Notes under the pieces: model-generated
What the model saw: only the letters and a program-made list of their open reading frames with translations
Databases searched by the model: none
What the model was told of the DNA's origin: nothing
Program-made: the position numbers and the translations under genes
Source of the DNA: Diplonema papillatum
Lineage: Eukaryota; Euglenozoa; Diplonemea; Diplonemida; Diplonemidae
Length of the DNA: 64,000 nucleotides
Assembly (NCBI GenBank): GCA_030068145.1
Contig: JAPJBO010000009.1
Location: forward strand, 372,001 to 436,000
Direction of reading: 5' to 3'
Shown: in pieces, positions 22,425 through 33,504 of the stretch
Layout of the letters: every line of letters starts with the position of its first letter
Position numbering within the stretch: the stretch's first letter is position 1

Positions 22425-23870
22425 CTGGCAGAACTTCGCGTCCGCGTCGTGCTCGACGGTGGAGCAGTGCTCGCAATGCCGGGCGGGTGTCGGAGCATCG
22501 GGGAGGCGGTTGAGAAGGGGCGAGCGCTTGTGGCCGGGGCTGTGCGGCCCGGAACCGACGCTGGTCCGGCGGTGCTGGTGCAGGTGCGGCTGCTGGGCGG
22601 TCGGGGGAGGCGACTGCTGCCCGTTTCCGAGCCTCGGGGTGGTCGCTTCGCTCTGGATCGGCGACTGGCTCCGCGAGTTCGGCCGCGCGGGCGACGGCTT
22701 CGACCCGACACCGCCTCCCTTGCAGCTGCGGAGGTGCACTTGCAAACGGTCAGCCAAAAACGTTCGGCCGCAGTTCGGGCAGGCAGACAAGTTGTCCTTG
22801 TAGTCAGCGAATTGGTCATTGTTGAACGCATCCTTGTCGCATGAAGCAAGGTCGGCCGTACTCGGTCCATGCTTCGCCGGATCTTTAGGTTTCGGCCCTC
22901 GAGTTGCAGGGTCAGCACGTTCCCACCAAGTGAGCTGTTTGACATAACACTGCGCCTGGTGAATAGTCAGCGACGCGGTCCCGAACTGATTTCCACAGAG
23001 ATAGCAAACGAGCATGTTCGGCCGTGCGCCTTGTTCCTTTTGCGACTTGCTCGACGCGTGCGGTTTTGACTCGGGGGACCCCACAGGACCACCACCAGGC
23101 GCTGGTTTAGACCCGCCTCCTGAGGCGTTCGGGTTGCAGCTCCGGAGATGCACTTGCAGTCGGTCTGGCAAGAAGGTACGGGAGCAGTTTGGACAGCGCG
23201 ACAAGTTGCTGTTGTACTGCTCAAACTGCTCTTTGTTGAAATCGTCGACGGAGTACAGGTCGGAGGGCGCGCTGACCTGCGTGGTGGCCGGGTCTTTCGG
23301 CTTGGGTCCGCGGGTGGCCGGATCGCCTGATTTCCATTGCAGCATCTTCTTCTCGTAGCACTGCGGGATGTGGATGCCAAGGGACTTGCTCCCGAACTGC
23401 TGCCCGCAGAGGCTGCAGACCAGGAACTGCGGTTTCACGCCTACCGGTCGCCCGGATTGGGAGGTCGGGCGCGAGGTAGGGGGCGGAGAGGAGGCCTGGG
23501 GGACTGGATCTTTCCCGCTCACGGGTTTAGAGCCCCCTCCGGAAGCCGATGTGCTGCAACTCCGGAGGTGAACGGCCAGCCGGTCGGCGAGGAAGGTGCG
23601 GCCGCAGTTGGGGCAGGCCGAGAGGTTTTGGTTGAAGTCCTCGAAGTTCTTCTCGTTGAACTCTTGCACCTGACCGGCGGACATTTTGGACTGCGACTTG
23701 TGCCCGTGCACGGCTGGGTCCTTCGGCTTCGGACCTCGCGTGGCCGGATCGCCATTTTTCCACCAGCCCACCTGCTTCTGGTAGCACTGCGGCTGGTGTA
23801 TAGCCAACGACGACGACCCGAACTGCTGCCCGCACAGGTAGCACACCATCATCTGAGGCTTGTTCTGCAT
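22425..23870 (-). CDS. Multi-C2HC zinc-finger protein (ZC2HC1/FAM164-like), gene 1 exon 1
   Basis: First exon (482 codons) of a four-exon gene predicted to make about 884 residues, start Met at 23870. It holds six C2HC fingers in three pairs. Each pair is a CYLCGxQFG...H...C type finger (Cys10, Cys13, His25, Cys29 in the first) followed by a CPNCxRTF...HLRSC finger. Each odd finger is followed by the linker DPATRGPKPKDP, which shows internal triplication of a ~140-residue module. The exon ends inside a zinc ribbon (CEHCSTVEHDADAKFCQ), donor GTTCTG at 22424. The finger type is that of the zf-C2HC_2 / ZC2HC1 family, whose members in ciliates and algae are often multi-finger and of unknown role. 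A tandem paralogue lies just upstream (24391-26242). Confidence 0.85.
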
Positions 23871-24390
23871 CGTCGCAGCGAGAGTGGGGAGGATCCAGAA
23901 GAGATGAGGAAACGGGAAACAAGTTCGCGCAGTCTACTTCCGTTCTCCTTTCGCGGTGCTCGAAGCACCGCGCCTACACCCCCAACTCCCTCACAGCCTC
24001 CTTCCTTTGTTTTCGAAACTTTTCAGAATCCCCTACCTGATACGCAGTTGTGAGATACAGTGGAGGGACTTTAGATAGAGGTGCAAGCTGGTTCAAGGAT
24101 TTAACCACGGTTAATTGAGTGCTTCCACTGCGGCCAAGCCAAGGAAATCAGATCGAAGGGAAAGGTCCTTAGAAGAGTGCTGCAGTATAGCTGATGGATT
24201 CGAACTGAAATGAGCAGCCTCCCACAGAAGTGAAAAGCGCGCAGGCTAAGTGGTGTAAATGAGAATACATTTGACAGCTCAGGCGGTTCGTATGTTGAAG
24301 AGTCAATGGCTGCTCAGACGAAGTACTGCTGTGAGACGACCCCGGAACCGCAGGTTAGCATCTGGGGATGCTGCATCGCGCGCTTGACCG

Positions 24391-24600
24391 TCATAACCCC
24401 ACACCAACCGAGCTACTCCCGATGGGGTGATGCGATTCAGTGCTGGGTGGTACGGCGTGACCGCAACTGTCGCAGAAGCGAGCGCTTGTGCTGAGTTTGT
24501 GATCACAGTTGCAGCAGACGATTGGTGTTTGGCTTGACCTCCTATCAAAAACTACGTCGGAGTTTTGCTCCTCTTCGACAGGCAAGCGGGCGCCGCACTC
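24391..24600 (-). CDS. C2HC zinc-finger gene 2, exon 2
   Basis: A 210-base exon after acceptor AAACAG (ending at 24601), stop TGA at 24391-24393. It begins ECGARLPVEEEQ, completing the ribbon split by the intron exactly as in gene 1, and contains another ribbon, CCNCDHKLSTSARFCDSCG. It then ends. The later fingers of gene 1 have no counterpart here, unless a further splice removes the stop. Confidence 0.75.
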   Translation of the reverse strand, partial: ECGARLPVEEEQNSDVVFDRRSSQTPIVCCNCDHKLSTSARFCDSCGHAVPPSTESHHPIGSSSVGVGL

Positions 24601-24958
24601 CTGTTTCGAGTATTGAAAGATGAATATTCATACTGAATAAAGTGTTGTGTGTTGTAGTAGGACGCGTTCTCTGTCTTCTCGGATGAGGGTTCAGGTCGCT
24701 CACAAACCCCGATCGGGATGTTAATGTTCGTGTCTTCGAGCTGCATACACAACACTGCGATACCACGATGCCGCTTTCAACACGCGCAAGCGGTCCAAAG
24801 CGCTGACGAGCCTGGAGACTGAATTGGTACTGCAGACGCCATAGACGGCTTGCGTTCAAATTCTCACTGCCCTTCTCCCAATAGTACTGCGGCGTGTGTG
24901 CCTTTCGTCGGACATGGTCTTTTCAACAACGTCACCGCAAGAACAGGAACAAGCATAC

Positions 24959-26242
24959 CTGACAGAATTTGGCCCCTCCGTCGTACTCGGTAGTGTTACA
25001 GTGCGAGCATGTGCGGCCCCCGACATTTTGTGGATTAGACAGTCGGTTGCGCAAGGGCGATCGTTTGCCGGGACTCGCTGTGGGGCTGGTCAAACGGTGG
25101 AAACCATCATCACCGAATGGGTCAGATGGAGGCGTTGGCGAGTGAGCCTGCAACGAACCGTCTTTACTAGAGCCCCTTCGAGAGCGCGGCTTGCATGCCT
25201 GGTTGATGTTGTCGTGGGGCGGCCCACTCTCGTCGCACGAAACGCTCTGCACAGAGCTGCGGCTGCTTCTGCTTACGCTCTGATCCATCTCAGGAGGCGC
25301 AACTGGCATCGGGCCTCTTGTCGAGGGATCCTCCCGTTCCCACCGCCGCAGATGCTTGAAGTAACATGGCCCTTCGTGAAAGGCGATGGAAGATGTGCCG
25401 AACATTTCACCGCACACAGAACACGTAGGTAGACTAGGACCTGAGCCTCTGCTGCTCCTCAGCGACGACTGCGATACTCGACTCTTGGACCCGGGCTTCC
25501 ACACGCCACCTCCGGGGGCACCAGTGCACACCCGCTGGTGGCCGTGCAGGTTCTCCGGCAAAAACGTACATCCGCACCCTTCGCACCGGGACTGATTGCT
25601 AACAAACTCGTCTTGCTGACTGTTAAGGTCGGAAGAGGAAAGGCCGTCGGGCACGGGGATAGTTTCCGACGGCTTTCTCGGCCTGCTGCCGCGCGCAGAA
25701 GGGTCGGCGGCCTTCCACTGTGCAAGCTTATTCTCGTAGCACTGCGGAGCGTGAACTAAAAGGGAATTGGTCCCGAACTGGTGCCCACAAAGGTTGCAAG
25801 CAAGGAGCTGAACTTTTGCGCCTGACGGCCTGCGGGGCTGCGATACTTTATTTGGGGGTGACGGCGCTTCGGACTTCTTTTGAACTGGAACTTCTTCCGA
25901 CGCGCTGTGCGCCTGCCGCCGGCAGGAGCGCATATGCACGGTGAGCTGGTAAGGGAGAAACGAGGCGTTGCATCGGGGACAGTTTTTCAAGCTGCGACCG
26001 AAACCTTGCGCGTTGTTATCGTTGAACTCCTGAAACTGCACCGACGCTCTCTTCGGTATGATGTCCCAAGGCTCCTCTCGATTTTGCTCATTCGACTCTC
26101 CAAAAGGGTCAATTGGCTTCGGTCCCCGAACACCGTGCTGTTCGCCCTTCCACCTTTGTAGCCGCTTCTCGTAGCACTCCGCCTGGTGTAACCCCAACAA
26201 CGCCGATCCAAACTGTTCGCCACACAGGTAACACACCGTCAT
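24959..26242 (-). CDS. Multi-C2HC zinc-finger protein, gene 2 exon 1 (paralogue of gene 1)
   Basis: 428 codons from Met at 26242 to donor GTATGC at 24958; with exon 2 it predicts 497 residues. Five C2HC fingers alternate as in gene 1: CYLCGEQFG, CPRCNASF, CNLCGHQFG, CEGCGCTF and CSVCGEMFG types, each closed by His and Cys. The DPATRGPKPKDP linkers are partly worn (DPSARGSRPRKP, DPSTRGPMPVAP). The exon ends at KFCQ, the same residue and phase as gene 1, so the two genes share their first intron and are tandem duplicates. Sequence divergence is considerable. Function unknown. The 1.1-kb gap to gene 1 (23871-24390) and 26243-27564 show no further gene. Confidence 0.83.
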
Positions 26243-27564
26243 TTAGACCACTTGGTATGACATAGGATGCTTTTAATGTTCTTGTTCAATGAGAGAGTAT
26301 TTGGGCCCGACAGTGTTGTCGCTGGGCTTCGGCTCCGGACGTAATTAGGTAGGGCGCAGGTGACTGTCTAATTGTAGTGGCTTTCACCTGACTTCGACAA
26401 AAAGTCAGACGAACTGCCCGTTTAACTGTAGCTTCAGCCTGGCTTTTGTCAGTCCGTATTGCGTAGGTGACGATACAGGCGACGACAGACGAGAGTAAGG
26501 TAAGACGGAGCCCAGGCAGGGTCAGGCCGCTCGGAAGCCCTATATTTTCCCACTAGATTACTAGAAGACGTGCCGGTTGTTCCAGATACTGTCAACGAGC
26601 TTTTCTTTCCAGGTGTCAAGAAGACTAGTTAGAGTGCGGGGACCATTTCTCCGGGGAGCTTCCGGTCTCACTATGATCTTGCACGTGGAATGCATCTTCA
26701 TCGCGGGCACGCACGGTGGGGGTCTGCCCTTTGTGGCGGTCCGAAGGTTTAATAAGGCCTGTGGCCGCATGCAGCTCTTGTACTTCTGGAATTCGGACAC
26801 TCATCTTCCACTTCTCGCAAGTAAGGACGTGCAACACTCTCGTGGAAGGTCTCAAAGTGTTGTCGAAAATGTCGAGACGCGGATGAGCTTGGGATGCAGT
26901 TCTTCATCAGCTTTGGAAAGACTGTGATTGAAGTGTTGCGACGGATCGTGGTAGGGCCTGCCCTACCTGAACTTTTCAGCCAACTTATTCGGTACGATAA
27001 CACTGAATACGTCCATAAAATACCGATAGAGTCCAGCAGACGGCCATATAAAATGCCACGACTCAAAGGGCCACAAATTACAGGTCGGGGTGCATCAAAT
27101 TCGCGTTAACCGAGCGCTCTGTTCTACCTCCTGTGGACAAAAGCGAGTGGGACACGAACGCGGGTTAAGAAGCAAATGCTACTTTGAGAAACAAACTTAC
27201 CAGAGAATGAGATGGTTCGATGGATCGTTCACCCGTGTACCCGGTTTGACAAGCTATTTGCACGTCAAAGCACCGCAAAGACCTCCACCTGGTTTCCCGT
27301 CTATGTTCTATACAGGCATAGTTCACCGTCTATCGGGACAAGTGTACCTGTCTCAAAACCTTGCAGTGTCAGAATAGGACTGCCCGTCCTTGAAGATTGG
27401 CACTGACGGTGCGAGCGATGTTACAACGTCGAGTCTAGGTGGCCAAGGACGTTTCCAGAGGCTGGCACTTCCCCTTCGGACGATGCCGAGTCACGATGCG
27501 AGCGAAACGAGGGCAACTCAATGTGCAGCTCATGGGAAATGCTGCCACTTGGTCGCTACAAGAT
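26243..27564. other. No gene recognised
   Basis: Contains the dispersed repeat at 26305-26370 (partner 13935-14010) and the short hairpin GTAGGGCCTGCCCTAC at 26950-26966. Nothing else is supported. Confidence 0.5.
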
Positions 27565-28359
27565 TCACGAGCCCGACGGCGCTGGGGTGTAGCCGCTCGA
27601 TTTCCGCAGCGTTGGACCGAACAAGGACTCTGCTGATCGTGTGGTAGCTTCCCCTATGCTGTCGCAAGACAATCCTTTGTGAGCGGATTGGATTAACTTA
27701 ATAGACTCAACCAGAGCCGCAGGTTCGGGAGCCAGTGCTGGGGCATCAGTCTCGAGTAGGAGCGACTCAAGCGGAAGCGTCAGCAGCTTGCTACCCAGCT
27801 TGGTTGAAGGCGCAATGGAAAAACGAAAGTTACATCGGGCAGCAGCTTCACGGGCGTAGGCGGCGCGGCCGTCGAAGGCATGCAGGACAGCCTTCGAAGC
27901 ATGATTTGTCTGGAGACACTCGATGGCATAGTGCCCCGCCTGACGGCTGTGAACGTTCAGTGCGAGATCTAAAGCAACCGCAACTTCTATTTGACGGCTG
28001 AAGGCGCGGACCTGAGTCTCACGAGACGCTTTCACGTGAGACGTGTAGTCTAAACCGACTTCCCCCACGCCCACAATTCGGTCAGAATTTTCACAGATTA
28101 GTTTGATCACCCGGTCGGTCTCCTCTTCAGCCTCTCTCGGATCACTTGGCACCCGTTCTGGGTGCAACCCTACACAGGCCCTAAGAATCGAGGGATACTC
28201 GGCAACTAGATCAAGAACAGCCTTGCTGTCATCAGCATCTTCGGCTACCACCACAATTGTTCCCACACCAGCAAGAAGCGCACGTTCGATCACACCCTGT
28301 ATTTTGCCTTTCAGCACTGTGTCAGTCAGATGTGCATGGCAGTCAACAAGAGGGCCCAT
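27565..28359 (-). CDS. TATDN3: TatD-family metal-dependent deoxyribonuclease, TATDN3-like
   Basis: An intronless 264-residue TIM-barrel hydrolase of the TatD family, expected to cut DNA 3' to 5' using two divalent metals. I place the start at the Met giving MGPLVDCHAHLTD. The frame is open ~37 codons further upstream, but that extension is not TatD-like. Metal ligands are all visible: HxH in DCHAHL (residues 8 and 10), Glu in VGEVGLDY, His in NVHSRQAGH, His in LHAFDGR and Asp in LLETDAPAL. The LHAFDGR and NVHSRxAG wording is that of the TATDN3 branch rather than TATDN1/2 or bacterial TatD. Length is normal for the family (about 270). No sign of decay. Confidence 0.93.
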   Translation of the reverse strand: MGPLVDCHAHLTDTVLKGKIQGVIERALLAGVGTIVVVAEDADDSKAVLDLVAEYPSILRACVGLHPERVPSDPREAEEETDRVIKLICENSDRIVGVGEVGLDYTSHVKASRETQVRAFSRQIEVAVALDLALNVHSRQAGHYAIECLQTNHASKAVLHAFDGRAAYAREAAARCNFRFSIAPSTKLGSKLLTLPLESLLLETDAPALAPEPAALVESIKLIQSAHKGLSCDSIGEATTRSAESLFGPTLRKSSGYTPAPSGS

Positions 28360-28470
28360 TTGGTTTCTGCATGCCCGCACTTTCCTTTGCTTCCTGTGTA
28401 ACGATTTGAAAAAGCTACAGTTTCTGTACTTTCTTGGTGGCGGTGGGTTTGACACCTTCTTTTTTCCCAT

Positions 28471-30173
28471 TCCACCTCATTTTCTCAACCCCCTACCCAC
28501 CTGGTCCAGACAACAATCTCGGGGAGTATCGGGGAGTTTCCTATGTGGCGCTCCCTTTTCCCTGCAGCCGGCCTGCGGGCGGTGGAGGAGGGGGCGTTAC
28601 GAGTATGAAGATGCAAAATACGGTGCCCCAGTCCACCACGGGCTTGGGTGCAAGCCCTATAGAAAAATAGCGCGACCAGAAAAGGGGAAGCACCACAGCA
28701 CAGTGGGAAAAGCGTGACAGGGGGACGGAAAAGTTTAGTTGCAGAAATTCCCAAGTGCGAAACTGTCAATGTGGCACTCAAGAAGACGACGAGGACGAGG
28801 ATGAGGACGACGAAGATGAGCTACGCCCACCGGATGCTTGCGAGGACGCAGCTTTGGTCGGTTCCTGGTCGTCTATGCGCTTCTTTTTCTTGTTGGCAGT
28901 GCCCTGTTTCGTTCTCTTTCCCTTGGCCACGAACTTTTCCAACTCTTCCTTTTCCCCTGACTCCGGATACCCCGCTGCACAGCCTGCTCCTGAACCACTG
29001 CCAGAGACGACTGCTTCTCGGCGATGTCCCTTGTTGAGATCCATACAATCTGGGCACACCGCGTTTCCTTATCCTATTTTCGTAATCTGATTTGCTGCAT
29101 TTTTGCGGTACCCGCCTCCATTGCGTCGAGAGTATTCTGGCCGAGGCGAATTGACCTGCCGGCTGAAGTCTCAGCAGACTCAAACGCAGAGGAACCGTAC
29201 GCGATGAAAGGCTCTGCCAACAGCTCTTCCCGGGGATCCCATTCGTCGCATGACCGACTCACCATCATCCCACGGTCCGTGAGCCGGACGCACGGACCTC
29301 TGCCTGCGTGGGAATCACGGATGACCCCCTTGGCATGCCATACAGGGGTCTCGGTGCTGTTCGCGTTGAGGTTAAACTGCGGGTATATGTCAGCCTCCAG
29401 TTCCCAGCGTAAAGGTCCACCTCTCGCTGCACATCTTTAAGAATCACGAAGATTTGTTGACCAAATCGGGCATCGCATTGGTCGGGTGGTGTCCTCCATT
29501 GGAACAGGAAGGGGGGCTGCATCGGTTCCCTCTGCTGCCAGCAACAACGGCACGATTGCAGTTGTGTAGCTCGCCTTCACTGGAACCCGAAGGGCGGTTC
29601 GTCTCCGACCGGTTGCGGTGTCGGCCGTCTTGCTCAGGTTCGCACTGAGCATTTCGCGCGTCCCAACCCCGAAAACGCCCCTCTCCCACGGGCTACCTTA
29701 CCCCTCCTGTACACTTTGATCCCCGTACCCTACACCGAACTGTGAATGTCCCGACCGGCACCAATCCGCGAACAGTCTACGGATTTGCAACTGTTCTTCC
29801 TCCGGATGTTCCATGCCTTTGTGCTGGTTCCGGAAGTTTCGTTTGCGCGCCAGAAACTGGACGCTGGCGGCAAAGAAACACGAGTTGCGTACGTTGGTGA
29901 TGCCCTTACGGTTGCGTTTGGGAGAACCTGTTTGGTCGGTTGAAGGCGAGGCCGCCGGTGTGGTGTTTTCGGGCCCGGGTGGGGGAGTTGGGCGGGTTGG
30001 GCGTCTCTTGTGGAGGGGTGGAGGGTCGGTTCGGCGTCCGAGTGTTGATGTACACGTCCTTCGTCAGCCTTTCCCAACATAGTGGTCGTGTCACCCGGAC
30101 GTCCAGTTCGTACTTGCCGTATGTCTGCACGACGAAAGCATCGAACGTGTGTCGGAGTTCGCGCCCGGGAGGG
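28471..30173. other. No secure gene; possible minus-strand exons
   Basis: Weak coding-like pieces lie on the minus strand. Bases 28778-29059 encode a Lys-rich, Ser-run-terminated peptide. Bases 29074-29268 include an alpha-helical SAGRSIRLGQNTLDAMEAG. Bases 29300-29500 include LKDVQREVDLYAG. They could be exons of one gene, and the helical segment vaguely recalls SNARE helices, but I cannot place splice sites that join them convincingly. Confidence 0.25.
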
Positions 30174-30400
30174 TAGTTTAATGTTTAGGCAGGGCACTGC
30201 CTCTCACGCATGTTGATGCTAGCATCAAGTCTTCTTCGAAGAAGAAGAAGAAGAGTTTGAATAGAGCATCTATTTGGTATCGGAAAGTAGGTGCGAGATC
30301 AGGCAAACCTTGTGCGCTAGCTTCGTTTAACCGAGTGAATCTAATAATCAGGGCTTACACCAAATTCTCGCTTTCATTCTATTTCCATTCTCCTTTTAAT
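30174..30400. repeat. Two dispersed repeats side by side
   Basis: 30174-30245 is the third copy of the 9533/9767 repeat. 30260-30395 is the second copy of the 6400-6575 repeat. Between them lies a GAA-rich run. Confidence 0.75.
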
Positions 30401-30418
30401 CATACACTACCCTCCTGG

Positions 30419-31850
30419 GGAAAAATGCCGGTACACACGGGTAGCACGCGCCGCCGGGCCGCACGGGCCAGCCGTCGGCTGATGGCGGCGGCTGAGGAAG
30501 CTGCCGACAAGGCCACCCGGGAGTGGCGGGTATGGAACCCTTGCGAGCCCGGGGAGTCGGTGGCCCCCCATTCGCCGGCGGGAAAGGGGGAGAAAGCCGG
30601 TCGGAGCTGAAGACCGGCATGGAACGGTCGTCTGGGGACTGGTCCCCCCTGGCCGACTGCAGACTTGAAGGACCTGGCGGGAGTACGACGGAGGCTCTAC
30701 TCCCGCCTCCGGCTGACAACGCCGCACAACACGAAGACCCGGGAAGCGCATTCACGAATGCACCCGGCACTCGGAACTAGCTCATCCTACCCTTTGCGAC
30801 AGCCGTTTCCCGACACGACAGAAACAACCCTTGCCCGACGCCGGCTTCTCGCCTCGGCAGGTCAGGGGGTGCAAGTCGCGAAGGTCCAGGTTGCTCAGGG
30901 GGAGGAGGCTTTTCCTCCGGCTCCACCCCCATTTCTACGACCCTACCGCAGTTCCTCTCGGGTACCTCCCACCAGAAACGAGAGGTCTCATTCCGGGCAT
31001 CGGTGCCCCGAGATCTGCGAGGCCGCTAGACGTCACGGCAGTGCCGCCGATCGATCTCCGCAAGCTCCGGAGCCTCGCCGGCCCCGGGGCTCGCTTGCAC
31101 GGCCTGCTTGACCTCCTAACAGACGGGCACTCCTTCCGACGGAAGTTGTTGGGCACTCCTCTCGCTGCCGGGTCGGAAGAGCAACGCGTTTGCCCGCCAT
31201 GCGCAGACGCTGGAAAGCGTTGGGTTTGTGGAGCGCGTCCCCCGTTCGGAGCGTCCTTCCGGCTTTTGCTGTTGCAAGGGCGAACAACACTCGCGGGCCA
31301 TCGTTGACGGCCGCCCGCTGAACGAGCTGATGGAGCCCCCGCCGAAGTTCAGCCTCTTGCGTGTCGACGAGGTCATCGCCAAGATGATGTCGAAGTCGTA
31401 CGCAGTCGTCGTTGACCTGAAGTCCTACTTCTTCCAGTTCCCAGTAGGACGGTCGACGTCGGCTTCCTTCGGGCTCCGCACCAGGAAGCTCGACGCGTGG
31501 CTCTGTATAGGGCGCCGGCTGACGATGGGCTGGTCTTTCTCGCCCGTGATTGCGCAGGACTCGGCGCTTCATCACGGAGCCTGCCGGGGACGATAGGATA
31601 GTCTGGTGCGACGACTGGCAACCCTCGTTGAAGACTGCCCGGATGCGATTCGTGCCGTGCGCGATCGAGTTTTGCGGCGTGCCCGTAAGACAGTCAACGA
31701 CGAGAAATTCGTCCTCGAGCCCAGCTCGAAACCAGTCGTCCTCGGGGTAGAATTCGACCTCGCGCCGAAGACGTACAGGCTGAAACAGGAGCGGGCGAGA
31801 AAAGCGCACCTGCTGTTTGCTCAGCTGAGTCGGCACAGATGACCGTGCGC
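30419..31850 (+). pseudogene. Decayed retroelement with reverse transcriptase core
   Basis: From about 31180 the plus strand reads a reverse-transcriptase palm: RAIVDGRPLNELM, then motif A VVVDLKSYFFQFPV, then motif B RLTMGWSFSPVIAQ. A stop follows, then RIVWCDDWQ (motif C, a CDD in place of YxDD) in another frame. A third frame has KTVNDEKFVLEPSSKPVVLG. At least two frameshifts and one stop break the protein. Upstream, 30425-30605 begins MPVHTGSTRRRAARASRRLM, perhaps the start of the polyprotein. The clade is uncertain. The palm layout suits LTR or tyrosine-recombinase retroelements better than LINEs. Confidence 0.7.
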
Positions 31851-32039
31851 GGGATCTGGAAGGTCGTCGGGACCGCCATCTGGGCGTGGACGGTGTGGGG
31901 CACACCGCTTTGCAGAGTGAGCTCGGTGCTTACGTGGATGGGGACACTGGCGCATCAGGTCCTAACAGGCACCCTGGGGCTATGGTGGCTGCATACGGCT
32001 GCATACGCGTATGCGCCCAAACCTGCATACGCATGGAAA

Positions 32040-32250
32040 CCTGCATACGCAGGGAACAAGCCAAAAACGGGCCAAAAAGGTAGAGATAAGGGCGCAGCTC
32101 AAAAAGGTAGAGAAAAGGGCGCATCTCAAAAAGGTCGAGATAAGGGCGCAACCCAAAAACGGGCCAAAAAGGTCGAGATAAGGGCGCAACCCAGAAATGG
32201 GCAAAAAAGGTATTGATAAGGTCTCATGAGACGGTATCGGGACCGCCGCC
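32040..32250. mobile_element. Right-end remnant of an F-type transposon
   Basis: Ends GTCTCATGAGACGGTATCGG then GACCGCCGCC, the same right terminus as element F at 55477. The GGTCGAGATAAGGGCGCAAC subterminal array inside is shared with 55215-55440. No matching left end or 8-bp duplication is visible, so the element is truncated. GCATACGCG-type short repeats precede it (31985-32050). Confidence 0.7.
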
Positions 32251-32382
32251 CCCTATATGACCCCTATATGACCCCTGTATGACCCCTATATGACCGGTCA
32301 TATAGGGGTCATATAGGGGGTCATATAGGGGTCATATAGGGGTCATATAGGGGTCATATAGGGGTCATATAGGGGTCATATA

Positions 32383-32573
32383 GGGGTCAAAACCTTGTGT
32401 CTTTTTGGAAATGGCGGAAAAAAAATGGGTTTTTTGAATTTTAAAAATTTGGAACAAGAACTGCGGTAATTTTTGCGGAAGTTGAGCAAATTTTTTTTTT
32501 CCAAAATTTTTTTTTGGAGGCCATCGGCCCCGCGGGAGCGTTTTAAAAAGACACAAGGTTTTGACCCTGCATG
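32383..32573 (+). mobile_element. MITE copy merged at its left end with the satellite
   Basis: The left terminus is fused to the satellite (AGGGGTCAAAACC). The right terminus, GGTTTTGACCCTGCATG, is normal. Confidence 0.85.
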
Positions 32574-32773
32574 ATATAGGGGTCATATAGGGGTCATATA
32601 GGGGTCATATAGGGGTCACATGGGGGTCATATAGGGGTCATATAGGGGTCATATAGGGGTCATATGGGGATCACATGGGGGTCATATATAGGGGTCACAT
32701 GGGGGTCATATCATACAGGGTCACATGGGGGTCATATATAGGAGTCATATAGGGGTCATATAGGGGTCATATA

Positions 32774-32963
32774 GGGGTCAAAACCTTGTGTCTTTTTGGA
32801 AATGGCCAAATTTTTTTTTCCGGAAAAAAAATGGGTTTTTTGAATTTTAAAAATTTGGAACACAAACTGCGGTAATTTTTGCGGAAGTTGAGCAATTTTT
32901 TTTTTTCCAAAATTTTTTTTTGGAGGCCATCTTTAAAAAGACACAAGGTTTTGACCCTGCATG
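32774..32963 (+). mobile_element. MITE copy, fused left end and internal deletion
   Basis: Same fusion to the satellite as the copy at 32383. The CGGCCCCGCGGGAGCG block near the right end is deleted. Confidence 0.85.
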
Positions 32964-33044
32964 ATATAGGGGTCATATAGGGGTCATATAGGGGTCACAT
33001 GGGGGTCATATAGGGGTCATATAGGGGTCATATAGGGGTCATAT

Positions 33045-33124
33045 CATGCAGGGTCAGAACCTTGTGTCATTTCAAAACGCTCCCATGGGGCCGATGGACC
33101 CCAAAAAAAAATTTTGGAAAAAAT
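33045..33124 (-). mobile_element. Truncated MITE copy joined to a foldback element
   Basis: Starts CATGCAGGGTCAGAACC and keeps only the CTCCCATGGGGCCGATGGA end. It breaks into the foldback at 33125. Confidence 0.8.
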
Positions 33125-33425
33125 ATACGTTCTCTCACTGGTCAAAGTGGGAGAAATTGGGGAAAACCCACTGTAGTGAGTTTTTGTTTTTCGGGTTGAG
33201 GGGGCCTTGTAGAGGTCCCGAGGGGGTGGAAAAGGCCTCGAGGCAGGGAAAACGGTCGCCACGAGGGGCCCCGAAGGGGTCCCGAGTGGCGACCGTTTTC
33301 CCTGCCGAGAGGCCTTTTCCACCCCCGAGGGACCTCGGAAAGGCCCCCGAAACCCGAAAAACAAGAAACGAACGCACAGTGGGGATTTTTCCCCAATTTC
33401 CGACCACATTTGACCAGTGAGAGAC
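33125..33425. mobile_element. 300-bp foldback element
   Basis: The two halves are imperfect inverted repeats of about 150 bases, starting CTCTCACTGGTCAAA and ending TTTGACCAGTGAGAG. The centre, GAGGGGCCCCGAAGGGGTCC, is itself near-palindromic. A second copy is at 61146-61480, interrupted there by TCTAAAGT repeats. Confidence 0.85.
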
Positions 33426-33504
33426 TTTTTTTCTCTCACAATGGAAGTTTTTTGAACTGGCAGGTGCCAGGTTTGCCACACCACCAGATAGTGCTGGTTT
33501 GGTA

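Larger units (their letters stand above)
32251..33044. repeat. GGGGTCATAT satellite, array 1, with embedded MITE copies
   Basis: An 11-12-base unit (TATAGGGGTCA / TGGGGGTCATA) runs at 32251-32382, 32574-32773 and 32964-33044. The first ~40 bases are in the opposite orientation and meet the rest head to head at 32291. MITE copies interrupt it. A second array is at 38103-39354. Confidence 0.95.

Noticed and set aside
22369..24053. Plus-strand ORFs across the zinc-finger exon
   Set aside because: Antisense shadows of a gene with six regular C2HC fingers on the minus strand.
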